Source: a virus
Direction: 5' to 3' (one strand)
IMG/VR virus record: IMGVR_UViG_3300045999_008113
Coordinates: 1-26,838 of that record
DNA: 26,838 nt
Shown here: one piece after another, positions 1-7,129 of the stretch
Numbering within the stretch: position 1 is the stretch's first letter
How the letters are laid out: the number at the start of each line of letters is the position of its first letter
Made by a program: the position numbers and the translations under genes
Notes under the pieces: generated by a model
The model's input: only the letters and a program-made list of their open reading frames with translations
Databases searched by the model: none
What the model was told of the DNA's origin: nothing

Positions 1-1324
1 GATGCAACGATGTCAGGATGTGCCCAAACCCAATGCTGTTGAATCCGTGGATATTGTCGATGCAGTCTCCGCGAACGTAAAGTTCCATCGGAACCTTGCG
101 AATCGGAGACGGCTCCATGACTCCTCCAAACTCGTCAAACTGGACCCACTTCGGGGGAGGAGGAGGAATGATTACCGGCTCTTCTGGCGGCGGCAGCGGC
201 ATGCCCATCGGGTCAATGCCGCCCATCATCTGGTACTCCTCAAGCTGCATTTGGTACTCGGCCTGGCGCTGGTCGAATACGCTCATCGCGTCTCGGTAGC
301 GTTGGAGCATGGCCGTTTGCTCCTCAAACCTTACGCGGTCTTTCCAGTCGTCTTCTTCCCTGACGTAAAGACGCACGACAGACTTAGTCTTCGGCTCGAC
401 AGTCGCGCAAATAGGACGCCGCTTTTTCTCGCCCGGGAGTTTCCAAAACCCGTGATACTCAAGGAAGAACACGGGCGCGTGCTTGTCGCTCTCGTCTGGC
501 ATCAACCCTTCGAGTGACGCGAATCGCTCGCGGATGCTGTCTTCCACCGGGTTGTCATCGTGAGATGCCGTCCTCGAAAGGACCTTATCTAGGTTCGCAA
601 ACGTGCCCTTTTCCTCAAGGTCTTCGAGCTCATGCGCGTAGTAGTTCAGAACCTCGGCCTTCCACGGCATGTCAGACAGGTCAATCTCGACAGCCGTATC
701 GACGTAAGGAACGATAAATTTGTCATACGTGATCACGTCGTGGCGGTTGCGATTGCGCAACACATCGCGCGACGACTTGAAAAAGACAGTGCCCTGGGCG
801 ATAAACTCGAACAGGCCGCGCTTTTGCTGTTTAAGGAAGTCGGTAATCTCCTCGTTAATCTGCCAGTTGCCATGCGCCGTGAGCAGCCTGGCCGCCTCAA
901 TCTCGTCAGGGTCCTGCGAGTTTGCGTTGACGCGGAACACGTCACGGTTCGCGACGAAAATTTCCACAAAGAGCCGCGAGTAAAGACGGTGCACGCGTTC
1001 AAGTGCAAGATACGTTTTCATGTCGGCGCAACCGTCCCAGTGCCCGTTACGGCGCTTGGTTCGGCCGGCAATCGTCTCAAAAACCTTCTTGCGCTCCTCG
1101 CGCATGCCGCTAGAGTTTTCCAGCGCCTTGTCGCACTTCTCGCAAACCTCCGACGCCATGGTTTCGAGAAACTTGGTCTTTTCCTCGCTCTTTAGGTATT
1201 CTTGTACGAGGTTATCGGTGTCCCCGTACGCGGAATCCTCTAGCCCGGCCTCAACCTCGATCTCCTCGCTCTCCTCTACCTCGGGCTCTTCTTCAATCTC
1301 TAGCTCTTCGTCTTCTTCGCGCAT
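1..1324 (-). CDS. Phage portal protein (C-terminus cut by window edge)
   Basis: An uninterrupted frame of 441 codons runs leftward from an ATG at 1324 and off the window at base 1, so the C-terminus is missing. It starts 3 nt after the TerL stop, the usual place for a portal, which forms the dodecameric DNA channel at one capsid vertex and docks the terminase. The first 35 residues are extremely acidic (mostly E and D). The body is a long helical/mixed protein with an RVHRLYSRLF-type helix, a GTVFFK strand, a helical region around DFLKQQKRG and a late GFGHIL segment resembling the portal region before the tunnel helix. A proline-rich insert (PLPPPPEEP, IIPPPPPKW) lies about residue 380. The assignment rests on length, position beside TerL and general resemblance to P22-type portals. 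Confidence 0.75.
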   Translation of the reverse strand, partial: MREEDEELEIEEEPEVEESEEIEVEAGLEDSAYGDTDNLVQEYLKSEEKTKFLETMASEVCEKCDKALENSSGMREERKKVFETIAGRTKRRNGHWDGCADMKTYLALERVHRLYSRLFVEIFVANRDVFRVNANSQDPDEIEAARLLTAHGNWQINEEITDFLKQQKRGLFEFIAQGTVFFKSSRDVLRNRNRHDVITYDKFIVPYVDTAVEIDLSDMPWKAEVLNYYAHELEDLEEKGTFANLDKVLSRTASHDDNPVEDSIRERFASLEGLMPDESDKHAPVFFLEYHGFWKLPGEKKRRPICATVEPKTKSVVRLYVREEDDWKDRVRFEEQTAMLQRYRDAMSVFDQRQAEYQMQLEEYQMMGGIDPMGMPLPPPEEPVIIPPPPPKWVQFDEFGGVMEPSPIRKVPMELYVRGDCIDNIHGFNSIGFGHILTSLH

Positions 1325-1327
1325 GGC

Positions 1328-2716
1328 TTAGTCCTCATCCTCATCAAGAGGCGGCAAAAGCGTTTGATATGTGTAACGCGCCATGACTCCATATGTCAGA
1401 GCGTCGTACCAGTGGTCGGGGCCGCCTTTTTGCGGCACTTCGGGGTCAGACGGGTCAGTGGGAAGCGTCGGGACCGTCTTAATAAGCTCCTTACACGTGT
1501 CGAAAAACACAACGCCCGGGGAGCCGTCTTTGTTGCGATGGTTGAGGCGCCTAACGAGCTCTTGCGCCGCTTGCTTGCGGCCCTTCGTTGCCTTTATCCA
1601 CGGAACACCGTGCTTCATCATGCCGAGCGCGATTGTGGGGCCGGTGTGACCGCGCTCTTCCCATGCCTGCGTATCAAGCGGACCGCAAATCATGCTCCGA
1701 TTGCGCAGTCGGCTCCAAATCCCGTCGCGCAATTCAACCTTCTTTACGCTTTCCGCTACTTGAGTCCAGTCGAGCCCCTTGTACGTCTCCTCGCGGTAGC
1801 AAATCAGTTGTTCGTTGGGCGCAATCGCAAACCATAGGACGACGCACGCTGATTTGAAGCCCCAGTCACAAGCGCGGAACCTAGGCCACGAGTCGGGAAT
1901 CGCGAACGGCTTGCAGACGTGTACATTCGGGTCCCAGCAGCGCGCGTAATACGCGCCGGGCGCTACGTACCAGTTGCCGTTAAGAAGCGCGTCGATAATG
2001 TGAGGCGGGTTGCCGCGCAAGTTGCGCTCGTACTCTCTGCGAAACTCGGCGTCGGGGTGGTCAGACAGGCGCGCCGGAATGAACATGCGCGTCTTTTTTG
2101 ACACCGTCCCGTCGGACATGGTAAATCTTGTACTAAGAAGCTTCCTTCCATTTGGAGCGGGCTCAACGAAATGGTCACGAACCCACCCAGGACCAGGGTT
2201 AGACGCCGCCCGAACTCGTAGGAACGGACGCAAGAGAGGGTCGGAGCTTCGTACGCGCGTAGTCAGTTGCTTGTACTGCTGTTCCTCGAATTGAATCAAC
2301 TCGTCGAAGTACAGGGCCACATATTGTTTGCCGTAGTAGTTCTGCCAGCTAGTCGAGTCTTTCATGTGCCCAAACTGATAGGTAAGGCCACACGAGAGCT
2401 GGAAAATGTGTGAATCACCGTCGTAACGAATCTTTTCCTGGCCAGTGATGTGGCGTAAGATCATTGACGTGCGGTCGATTGCCTCCTCAAGCTGCGGGAA
2501 TGTGCGCTGGACGTGCAGTATGCGAGCCGTTGATCGAAACGTGCGTTTCTCTTCGCGCCAGCGTCTGTGTTCTTGGTCGATTATCGGAAAAGGGTCCCAT
2601 AGGAGGGCCTCGGTTTTTCCAGGACCAGCCCCGCCGCCGAATAACACCTCATCCGCGACAGCGTCGTGGAATTCTTGCTGCACGGGTGACGGCCTATACG
2701 GCGCTACGTCGGCCAC
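1328..2716 (-). CDS. terL: Terminase large subunit (TerL)
   Basis: This is the packaging motor ATPase plus headful/cos nuclease that translocates DNA through the portal. The 462-residue protein has a Walker A-type loop GGAGPGKTE at about residues 28-36, a Walker B segment VALYFDE (D138-E139), and a C-terminal RNase H-like nuclease with the first metal aspartate in RACDWGF (D284), a middle acidic segment (GPLDTQAWEE) and a final DHWYDAL motif near residue 435. The start is GTG at 2716, chosen because GAAGG lies 7 nt upstream; the preceding gene stops at 2718, so translation is probably coupled. Length and all key residues are normal, so it looks functional. Confidence 0.95.
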   Translation of the reverse strand: MADVAPYRPSPVQQEFHDAVADEVLFGGGAGPGKTEALLWDPFPIIDQEHRRWREEKRTFRSTARILHVQRTFPQLEEAIDRTSMILRHITGQEKIRYDGDSHIFQLSCGLTYQFGHMKDSTSWQNYYGKQYVALYFDELIQFEEQQYKQLTTRVRSSDPLLRPFLRVRAASNPGPGWVRDHFVEPAPNGRKLLSTRFTMSDGTVSKKTRMFIPARLSDHPDAEFRREYERNLRGNPPHIIDALLNGNWYVAPGAYYARCWDPNVHVCKPFAIPDSWPRFRACDWGFKSACVVLWFAIAPNEQLICYREETYKGLDWTQVAESVKKVELRDGIWSRLRNRSMICGPLDTQAWEERGHTGPTIALGMMKHGVPWIKATKGRKQAAQELVRRLNHRNKDGSPGVVFFDTCKELIKTVPTLPTDPSDPEVPQKGGPDHWYDALTYGVMARYTYQTLLPPLDEDED

Positions 2717-2717
2717 T

Positions 2718-3200
2718 TCACACCTTCAGCCGGTGCATGTCGGCCACGACGTACCAAGACCAAGCGAGCCCGCCGGCGTCATCGCGGACTTCAAGGTACA
2801 CTTGCCGGTCCGTCGCGTCCGCTGCCCACCGAACGGCTGCGGCCGAGCCAGTGTCCCAGACGTCGCCCGCGTCAATGCCGGAAATTGACACAGAAAGGGC
2901 CACGCTTACGGCCGTATTCGCGATACGGTTGTAGCGGCACCAATGCGAGTAGTCCGAATTCGCGCCGACTACGTCAGCTACGACGCCATACAGCCCGTTC
3001 GTCTCCAGTACCGGCGAGCGCCACACCTCCGTCCACGCTCCGTCCCCCGACGTGCTCAGCGTGTGAGCCTCTCGCAGCTGCGCGTTAGCCTTGTCGCGAA
3101 GCTCCCTGAGAGTCGGCAAAGCCTCTTCGTTCAGGACCTCAACCGCGGTTCGTTCGGAAACGGTGCGGTTGCTTATGCCTCGCCCAACCGTGTTACGCAT
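2718..3200 (-). CDS. Hypothetical protein of packaging operon, 160 aa
   Basis: I do not recognise this protein. It has a short basic, polar N-terminus, one helix with ELRDKANAQLREA (about residues 33-45), then a beta-rich body with regularly spaced aromatics (WTEVW, YSHWCRYN, VWDTG, LAWSWYV). That pattern resembles small beta-sandwich virion or tail-accessory proteins, but this is only an impression. It overlaps the upstream gene by 8 nt and ends 1 nt before the TerL start, so it belongs to the packaging/head operon. No clear SD precedes the ATG at 3200, which fits translational coupling to the gene before it; the start is therefore somewhat uncertain. Confidence 0.7.
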   Translation of the reverse strand: MRNTVGRGISNRTVSERTAVEVLNEEALPTLRELRDKANAQLREAHTLSTSGDGAWTEVWRSPVLETNGLYGVVADVVGANSDYSHWCRYNRIANTAVSVALSVSISGIDAGDVWDTGSAAAVRWAADATDRQVYLEVRDDAGGLAWSWYVVADMHRLKV

Positions 3201-3582
3201 GGTTCAACGCGTCGGTCACGGCAGCCCACAGGTTCCGTTCGCGTTCTGAAGCGTACGGCAGCGCATCGGCCCCGGACCGTGCCAAGGAAATGCGCTGGTG
3301 CTCGTGCAGGTTTTCCCATGGGTCTAGCCGACGAATGCCGCCAACGTATTTGCGCGTAGCCCTGACAGCGTCGTATGCGGCCTCGGCGATTTGAAGAGAG
3401 GTCAGCCGCGCCTCTGGAATCGCCGACCAGTCGTCGTCACGATACGGTATCACCGTATGTTCAAGTCCTGCGACCAAAACGACAGCCGGGCGACCTTGAA
3501 TCGTCTGAAAAACGCCTCGCTGGCCGCCTAGCTTCGATACCAGCATTTCCCCTTCACGTGGTGTCAAAGCACCACGCAGCAT
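3193..3582 (-). CDS. Hypothetical packaging-operon protein, RyR-like C-terminus
   Basis: A 129-residue protein between the putative small terminase and TerL. The N-terminal half (ALTPREGEMLVSKLGG, then a VVLVAGLEHTVIPY strand) is unfamiliar. The C-terminal half, with IAEAAYDAVRATRKYVGG then DPWENLHEHQRISLARSGADAL, faintly resembles the RyR-type domain common in small phage proteins (a helix, a PW(E/D)xL turn, then an xxQRxxxxxxV helix). That resemblance is weak and by eye only. The ATG at 3582 has no good SD, and no earlier in-frame start exists before an upstream stop codon. A small-terminase role is an alternative because of position. Confidence 0.65.
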   Translation of the reverse strand: MLRGALTPREGEMLVSKLGGQRGVFQTIQGRPAVVLVAGLEHTVIPYRDDDWSAIPEARLTSLQIAEAAYDAVRATRKYVGGIRRLDPWENLHEHQRISLARSGADALPYASERERNLWAAVTDALNHA

Positions 3583-3615
3583 ATCAAAGCGGGAAGCGCC
3601 CGTATTACCAAAAAG

Positions 3616-4029
3616 TCACTGGTCTGTTGAGTCATCTACCACAACTTCCTCGTATTCGCGCCGTTCCCTCGGGAAGAAGTTGATTTGCAGCGCAAGCGGC
3701 GGCCTGGCCTGCTCTTCGCCCTGCTTCTGCGCCGACTCCCAAATACGCTGATTCAACTTGAGGCCCCAAGGCGTGTTCTTGTCGTTCTCGGCCGCGTCAA
3801 TCGCCATTTGGTACTCTTCGTCGGTCATGTCTTCGGGCTTTTTGCCGCCTGACGCTTTGATTTCGGCGTAACGCGACGCCGCAAGAACGGCCTTGGTCGC
3901 TTTTTCGCGGATGACTTGGTCAATTCGCGCCAATTCGGCCTTGCGGTCGTCTTTCGTGAGCGCTTTTTCCTTCGGCGGGAGAAACTCGGCCTTGGGTTCA
4001 ATGACGGTTGGCTTAAGAGCGTCGGTCAT
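3616..4029 (-). CDS. Putative terminase small subunit (by position)
   Basis: First gene of the packaging operon, 137 residues, directly behind promoter 4036-4063 and two genes upstream of TerL, the normal place for the DNA-recognising small terminase. The sequence is hydrophilic and helical: KDDRKAELARIDQVIREKATKAVLAASRYAEIKA reads as helical hairpins, in pieces shorter than that string, followed by a PWGLKLNQRIWESAQKQG helix and a C-terminal strand LALQINFFP with an acidic tail, an arrangement like some P22-type small terminases. There is no recognisable helix-turn-helix. The ATG lies only 6 nt beyond the -10 hexamer, with no SD, so the mRNA may be leaderless. Function is inferred mainly from synteny. 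Confidence 0.55.
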   Translation of the reverse strand: MTDALKPTVIEPKAEFLPPKEKALTKDDRKAELARIDQVIREKATKAVLAASRYAEIKASGGKKPEDMTDEEYQMAIDAAENDKNTPWGLKLNQRIWESAQKQGEEQARPPLALQINFFPRERREYEEVVVDDSTDQ

Positions 4030-4035
4030 TCCATA

Positions 4036-4063
4036 ACCGTACCACTTTGCGACGCTAGGTCAA
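4036..4063 (-). promoter_or_regulatory. Promoter of the packaging operon
   Basis: On the minus strand TTGACC (4063-4058) and TACGGT (4041-4036) are separated by 16 bp. The -10 box is followed by 6 nt and then the ATG at 4029, which places the expected transcription start at or next to the start codon. It sits immediately downstream of a strong terminator, so it is needed to express the head genes. Confidence 0.65.
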
Positions 4064-4064
4064 T

Positions 4065-4106
4065 AAAAAAAGCCCCTGCCAGGCGGAGACGGTACCTGAC
4101 AGGGGC
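4065..4106 (-). terminator. Rho-independent terminator after RNA ligase operon
   Basis: On the minus strand a 12-bp stem (GCCCCTGTCAGG paired with CCTGGCAGGGGC, one G-U pair) with an 11-nt loop is followed by seven Ts (4071-4065). It ends the operon that starts at 6003 and separates it from the packaging operon. Confidence 0.9.
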
Positions 4107-4135
4107 AACGATGAGTACAAAGCTAAGATACGGTA

Positions 4136-4354
4136 TTACAGAAGCTTCGTCAACCTGTTTTTCACGGCGCTGACGAATTTGCGGACGAGCAAGAACAGCG
4201 CGGCCGGAATCGACAACGGCCATAGCGCGCCGAGTAACACGCAATCGAATGGGTCTGGCTCGAACTTGCCAACGAATACCGCTGACAATGCGAACGCCAA
4301 AGACGCCAACCACGTGCCGATTGACCAGATTAAAAGCCAGTCGGCAAGGCTCAT
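4136..4354 (-). CDS. Small two-helix membrane protein, paralogue of 5178-5381
   Basis: A 72-residue hydrophobic protein with two predicted transmembrane segments (about residues 5-28 and 38-58) and a basic C-terminal tail (VRKFVSAVKNRLTK). The second half, with CVLLGALWPLSIPAALF then LVRKFVSA, matches the protein at 5178-5381 position by position (VVLVLAWPAAVPALAVYVVVKAISA), so the two are paralogues. The start at 4354 overlaps the preceding stop as ATGA and has a near-perfect GGGGGAG 5 nt upstream; longer upstream starts lie inside the previous gene. The cellular role is unknown; inner-membrane localisation is inferred from hydropathy. It is the last gene before the terminator at 4065-4106. 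Confidence 0.75.
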   Translation of the reverse strand: MSLADWLLIWSIGTWLASLAFALSAVFVGKFEPDPFDCVLLGALWPLSIPAALFLLVRKFVSAVKNRLTKLL

Positions 4355-5181
4355 CGGTCTCCCCCGAGCACGCGGCGGACCCATTTGTCCGTGAAGCTGC
4401 CTCCCATCACCGTCTGGATGTACCATGCGCTTTCGTCTCCCATCATGCGCGTACGGAGGACCTCGCCGCCAAAAACGCCCGCATAGTCCGCATCCTCGAA
4501 CCGATCAACTTCCTCGTAGACCACGCTACCGTCGGGACTTGACCAGCGGCGGGGCTCGGGTTTTGCGACTTTGCGCAGCCAAAGTAGACGGCCTTCGGCG
4601 ACGACGTCTGGGAAATTGAGCCACAGGTCGCATCGCCATTTGCCGGAATGGTCGCGATACAATCCTCTGCGCCCAACGTTGTAACCGCCGCGCTCCGCCT
4701 CCTTCCACGAACAAAACTCGTAGCCCTCAGGTGGCTTGGGTTTGGGCATTTCGCATTCGGCATCCTGCTGCATAGACGCGCCTTCTCCCACGTAGCGAAC
4801 GTAATGGTCGAATCGCGCAAGCCCCCACTCCCTTTTGTGGCCCATGGCCCTCCATAAGCTCTCGGACACCTCGACCAACACCGCGCGCTGATCAGCGTCG
4901 TTATTTACAACCCCACTATTCGCCTCCTCCCATGTCGCTACCTCCTCCCACGGGCCCCAGCGGCGTGGCTTGGGCTTTGCAACTTGACTCGGCTCCTGCG
5001 CGCCCTCGGGAGCAATCCAGCGCCAATTGCCGCCGGAGCAGTCGCCAAAGCTCCCGTCACTGCTTCTTGTAACGAGCACGCGGCCATCTCGCACGAAAAA
5101 GAGCGCCATGTACTTCCCGTCGTCGGCCGGTCCGATTACATGCGGCGCATCAACGAACTTAAAACCACTGGGCGGTGTCAT
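4351..5181 (-). CDS. Repeat-containing hypothetical protein, 276 aa
   Basis: A soluble protein I do not recognise, built from what look like four degenerate modules of about 60-70 residues. Recurring pieces are a proline-led opening (PPSGFKF, KPKPRRW, PPEGYEF, KPEPRRW), an EEVATWEEA / SWKEAERGG / EEVDRFEDAD helix, and a closing aromatic strand (WRWIAPEG, YVRYVGEG, LLWLRKVA, KWVRRVLGG). The ATG at 5181 has AAGGAGG 5 nt upstream and overlaps the previous stop as ATGA. It lies between two paralogous membrane proteins in an operon led by an RNA ligase. Carbohydrate or protein binding would fit beta-type repeats, but there is no direct evidence. Confidence 0.7.
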   Translation of the reverse strand: MTPPSGFKFVDAPHVIGPADDGKYMALFFVRDGRVLVTRSSDGSFGDCSGGNWRWIAPEGAQEPSQVAKPKPRRWGPWEEVATWEEANSGVVNNDADQRAVLVEVSESLWRAMGHKREWGLARFDHYVRYVGEGASMQQDAECEMPKPKPPEGYEFCSWKEAERGGYNVGRRGLYRDHSGKWRCDLWLNFPDVVAEGRLLWLRKVAKPEPRRWSSPDGSVVYEEVDRFEDADYAGVFGGEVLRTRMMGDESAWYIQTVMGGSFTDKWVRRVLGGDR

Positions 5182-5381
5182 TTCGTCCTCCTTGCTTCTT
5201 CTCGCGCCGCCGAAATAGCCTTTACCACGACGTAGACGGCAAGCGCAGGTACCGCCGCCGGCCACGCGAGCACGAGCACTACGTCTTGCAGCGTTGCAAG
5301 CTTACCCGACCTGCCCGCCAACAACGAAAGCGCCGTCATTCCAATCAAAGACACCACCAACCACATGAACAAAAATGTCAT
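5178..5381 (-). CDS. Small two-helix membrane protein, paralogue of 4136-4354
   Basis: A 67-residue hydrophobic protein with two predicted membrane helices (about residues 3-22 and 33-54) separated by a short RSGKLATLQD loop, ending in a charged tail AAREEARRTK. Its second half aligns with the 72-aa protein at 4136-4354 (LAWPAAVPAL against LWPLSIPAAL, then VVKAISA against VRKFVSA). The ATG overlaps the upstream stop as ATGA and its own stop overlaps the next start the same way, so all four genes of this operon are translationally coupled. A holin-like or membrane-anchoring role is possible; the sequence alone does not say. Confidence 0.75.
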   Translation of the reverse strand: MTFLFMWLVVSLIGMTALSLLAGRSGKLATLQDVVLVLAWPAAVPALAVYVVVKAISAAREEARRTK

Positions 5382-5953
5382 CGAGCCTCTCCTTTGTGTC
5401 CGTCTCCGCCAAACGTGTACTTGTAAAGATCACCAGACGGCTTGTGCCCAATCACCACTCCCTCGGGCCTCTCGTATCCGGGGACAATCCAAGACGAACA
5501 GAAATACCTAAGTACTTCCTCAATCTCGCACGCCTCAACGACCCCAAGCAACGGCACAACCTGGCAGCAAGCGGGCGCTTCGGTCGTAGCGAACGGCCCC
5601 GCGTTGCCCGACCCCCACAATGGGCTCGTCCCGCCCACCATGTGCCACCGCCTCACATTGAACAGCGCAAAGCGACGGTCAAACAACCCGTAGCCTCGCT
5701 GAATCCCCCTGCCGTACCACTCGCCGTAATGGTTCCCAGGGCCCAACTTGCGAATCTCATCAGCGTTCGCCTCAACCCATGCCGCAAACCCAAAATTATC
5801 ATCCGATACCGTGAGCCACCTGTTTCGTGAGCCAGCTCGCACCAACCCGTCTTCACCAACGGAAACAAGGCCGTTCGTGCCGTCCACTTTCTCCGTCACA
5901 ATCCAATCTCGATAAAAACGCGTAATCCTAGGGAATGATGGATATTCGTCCAC
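5378..5953 (-). CDS. RNA ligase (Rnl2-like nucleotidyltransferase)
   Basis: This 191-residue protein carries the covalent nucleotidyltransferase motifs in order: motif I EKVDGTNG with the AMP-accepting lysine at about 22, an RAGSRNRW element (about 39-46), motif III-like GEWYGRGIQ followed by FALFNV (about 77-100), motif IV PEGVVI (about 162-168) and motif V-like LYKYTF (about 175-180). Such enzymes seal 3'-OH/5'-phosphate RNA breaks using ATP and in phages often repair tRNA cut by host defence nucleases. The GTG at 5953 is preferred because AAAGGAGG lies 6 nt upstream and promoter 5975-6003 sits just behind it; longer upstream starts would cross the promoter. It is short: only the catalytic core is present, without a C-terminal domain. 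Confidence 0.88.
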   Translation of the reverse strand: MDEYPSFPRITRFYRDWIVTEKVDGTNGLVSVGEDGLVRAGSRNRWLTVSDDNFGFAAWVEANADEIRKLGPGNHYGEWYGRGIQRGYGLFDRRFALFNVRRWHMVGGTSPLWGSGNAGPFATTEAPACCQVVPLLGVVEACEIEEVLRYFCSSWIVPGYERPEGVVIGHKPSGDLYKYTFGGDGHKGEAR

Positions 5954-5974
5954 TTGTCGCCTCCTTTGTCCAGT

Positions 5975-6003
5975 ACCGTACTGCAACGACGCGGACGTGT
6001 CAA
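5975..6003 (-). promoter_or_regulatory. Promoter of RNA ligase operon with palindrome
   Basis: On the minus strand TTGACA (6003-5998) and TACGGT (5980-5975) are separated by 17 bp, followed by a short leader with AAAGGAGG. The -10 box lies inside a perfect odd palindrome, CAGTACGGTACTG, which carries the CGGTAC element shared with other promoters here and could be an operator. Confidence 0.8.
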
Positions 6004-6066
6004 GGCGAGAACGGTGCGTCAAAGAGTTGTAGGGGCGTATTTTTGTGGAAGCGGGGGCATGCGTAT

Positions 6067-6088
6067 TTAAAAGGGGGTGGCACCCCCC
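6067..6088 (-). terminator. Possible minus-strand terminator
   Basis: On the minus strand GGGGG, loop TGCCA and CCCCC are followed by TTTTAAA. The stem is short but all G-C. It would stop transcripts entering the RNA ligase promoter region from the non-coding region. Confidence 0.4.
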
Positions 6089-6327
6089 GGGCCCTACCCT
6101 GACGCAAAGTTTGCGCAGCGACACGGGGCCTCAACAATCGCAGCGCAAGCGGCGGGGCACAAAGCACCTACGAACGCGGAGACTTTGTATGCGCCTTGTC
6201 CCGAGCGCATCGCGCAACCGAGCCGAATGCACCATGCTTTGACTACACATACCCACACACTCGTACTCTAGACTTAGCGCGTCATACCACTACCCTGGAT
6301 AAACACCTGTAATCACACGCATCTATA

Positions 6328-6352
6328 TGTGATGAATAGGTCATTCATCACA
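6328..6352. repeat. Perfect 10-bp inverted repeat, 5-nt spacer
   Basis: TGTGATGAAT, spacer AGGTC, ATTCATCACA. There is no T-run on either side, so it is not a typical terminator. It could be a dimeric-protein binding site or a hairpin in an origin or attachment region. Confidence 0.75.
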
Positions 6353-6600
6353 ATGGGCTTAGGGCCGATAGGTTCAGGCTATCAACATGGCCGGCAGTTC
6401 GGGGGCGAAGGGACGGTTGGGAGCGGGCGAGGAGCCAGCCCTCTGCCCTCCATCCACGCCTTCTATCGCTTGCGCCCGAGCCGTGGCGCATCCTTGAGCC
6501 CGCAAGCGCAGCAATGGAAGTTGGTATAGGCGAAGTCTCCGAACGTCTCTCCATTCCGCGCTTAACATGCGCACAAAATGTTTCTAACGTTAACTCAATG

Positions 6601-6650
6601 ATTTCAGCTACTTAGGTTTTCGCGTCATAAGTAATTTCAGGCACTTAGGT
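6601..6650. repeat. Direct repeat pair, 17 bp, period 33
   Basis: Two copies of ATTTCAGnnACTTAGGT at 6601-6617 and 6634-6650 match at 15 of 17 positions and start 33 bp apart, about three helical turns. They lie in AT-richer DNA, so iteron-like or arm-type binding sites are possible. Confidence 0.6.
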
Positions 6651-6681
6651 CACTTTTGTAAGATTGTAGACCTTTGGATTG

Positions 6682-6718
6682 TTAACGCCACCAATGATAT
6701 CGCGGGTTTACGCCACCA
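6682..6718. repeat. Direct repeat pair, 12 bp, period 25
   Basis: TTAACGCCACCA (6682-6693) and TTTACGCCACCA (6707-6718) match at 11 of 12 positions and are followed by a (CG)n run at about 6723-6732. The function is unknown; they belong to the same non-coding region as the 17-bp repeats. Confidence 0.55.
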
Positions 6719-6796
6719 TCAACGCGCGCGCGTGTATTACTAGCAGAGCTTCCGTAGGCCCGTGGGGCCGTCGTGTTGTCTGCGAGCCACAAACGC

Positions 6797-6822
6797 AAAA
6801 AGGGCCCCGCTAAGGGCCCCTT
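6797..6822 (-). terminator. Rho-independent terminator
   Basis: On the minus strand AAGGGGCCC, a short loop (TTAGC) and GGGGCCCTTTTT form a G-C stem with one bulge or mismatch followed by a T-run. It lies 35 bp beyond the stop of the gene at 6857-7129 and closes that unit before the non-coding region. Confidence 0.75.
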
Positions 6823-6856
6823 CGCAACGTCCGAGGAATGCTCGGTAGTTCACACG

Positions 6857-7129
6857 TCAAGCGCCAAACGACCTATCCCACGACTCTCGCAAGAGCTGGA
6901 CCGTTTCCGTGGCGCCCCAAGGGTTACCCGCCTCCACAACGCGCTCGGCGTCTTGGATGGTGGGAAACCCGGCTTCCATTGCGTCCGCAAGAATATCCTT
7001 ATCCGGGAAGGCGGCGCGAACTGCGCAAAGCACGCGATACGTCGGAACTCCGTCAATGCCATCAAAGACTTCGTCAAAGTCCCAGCTCTTAGTCTTTGAG
7101 CCATCAATCACCGTAACTGTTGATTTCAT
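6857..7129 (-). CDS. Hypothetical small protein, 90 aa
   Basis: I do not recognise this protein. It starts with a strand-like basic segment (MKSTVTVIDGSKTKSW) followed by an acidic loop (DFDEVFDGIDG) and helices (YRVLCAVRAAF, ILADAMEAGF, DAERVVEAGN), suggesting a small alpha/beta fold. The ATG at 7129 is chosen because AAGGAGG precedes it by 8 nt; an upstream ATG at 7156 overlaps the promoter. It has its own promoter (7152-7180) and is followed by a terminator (6797-6822), so it is a complete single-gene unit. The gene may be a phage accessory protein; no function is proposed. Confidence 0.7.
   Translation of the reverse strand: MKSTVTVIDGSKTKSWDFDEVFDGIDGVPTYRVLCAVRAAFPDKDILADAMEAGFPTIQDAERVVEAGNPWGATETVQLLRESWDRSFGA

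Larger units (their letters stand above)
6004..6790. other. Non-coding control region, about 790 bp
   Basis: No frame on either strand looks like a real gene: candidate frames are short, rich in R/S/P or lack a ribosome site. The left part (to about 6240) is GC-rich with a CGCAAAGTTTGCG palindrome near 6102. The middle has a 25-bp inverted repeat (6328-6352) and a smaller hairpin GATAG-n7-CTATC near 6368. The right part (about 6570-6720) is noticeably AT-richer and holds two pairs of direct repeats. This is by far the longest non-coding stretch in a tightly packed genome, so it is likely a cis-acting site such as an origin, attachment site, packaging site or control locus. No tRNA was seen. 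Confidence 0.6.

Noticed and set aside
2-1195. Several plus-strand frames over the portal region.
   Set aside because: They are Arg/Leu-rich shadows; the minus frame is open over all 441 codons and begins right after TerL.
5954-6124. Longer N-terminus for the RNA ligase, starting at 6124.
   Set aside because: It would read through the promoter and the SD; the GTG at 5953 has an ideal ribosome site.
6045-6271. Plus-strand frames near 6.05-6.27 kb.
   Set aside because: Short, overlapping in several frames, Arg/Pro-rich, with no promoter or ribosome site.
6348-6574. Minus-strand frames in the non-coding region, including a fragment with HCCACG-like cysteines.
   Set aside because: No start codon with a ribosome site, and composition unlike neighbouring genes. 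The Cys fragment could be a gene remnant but cannot be supported.
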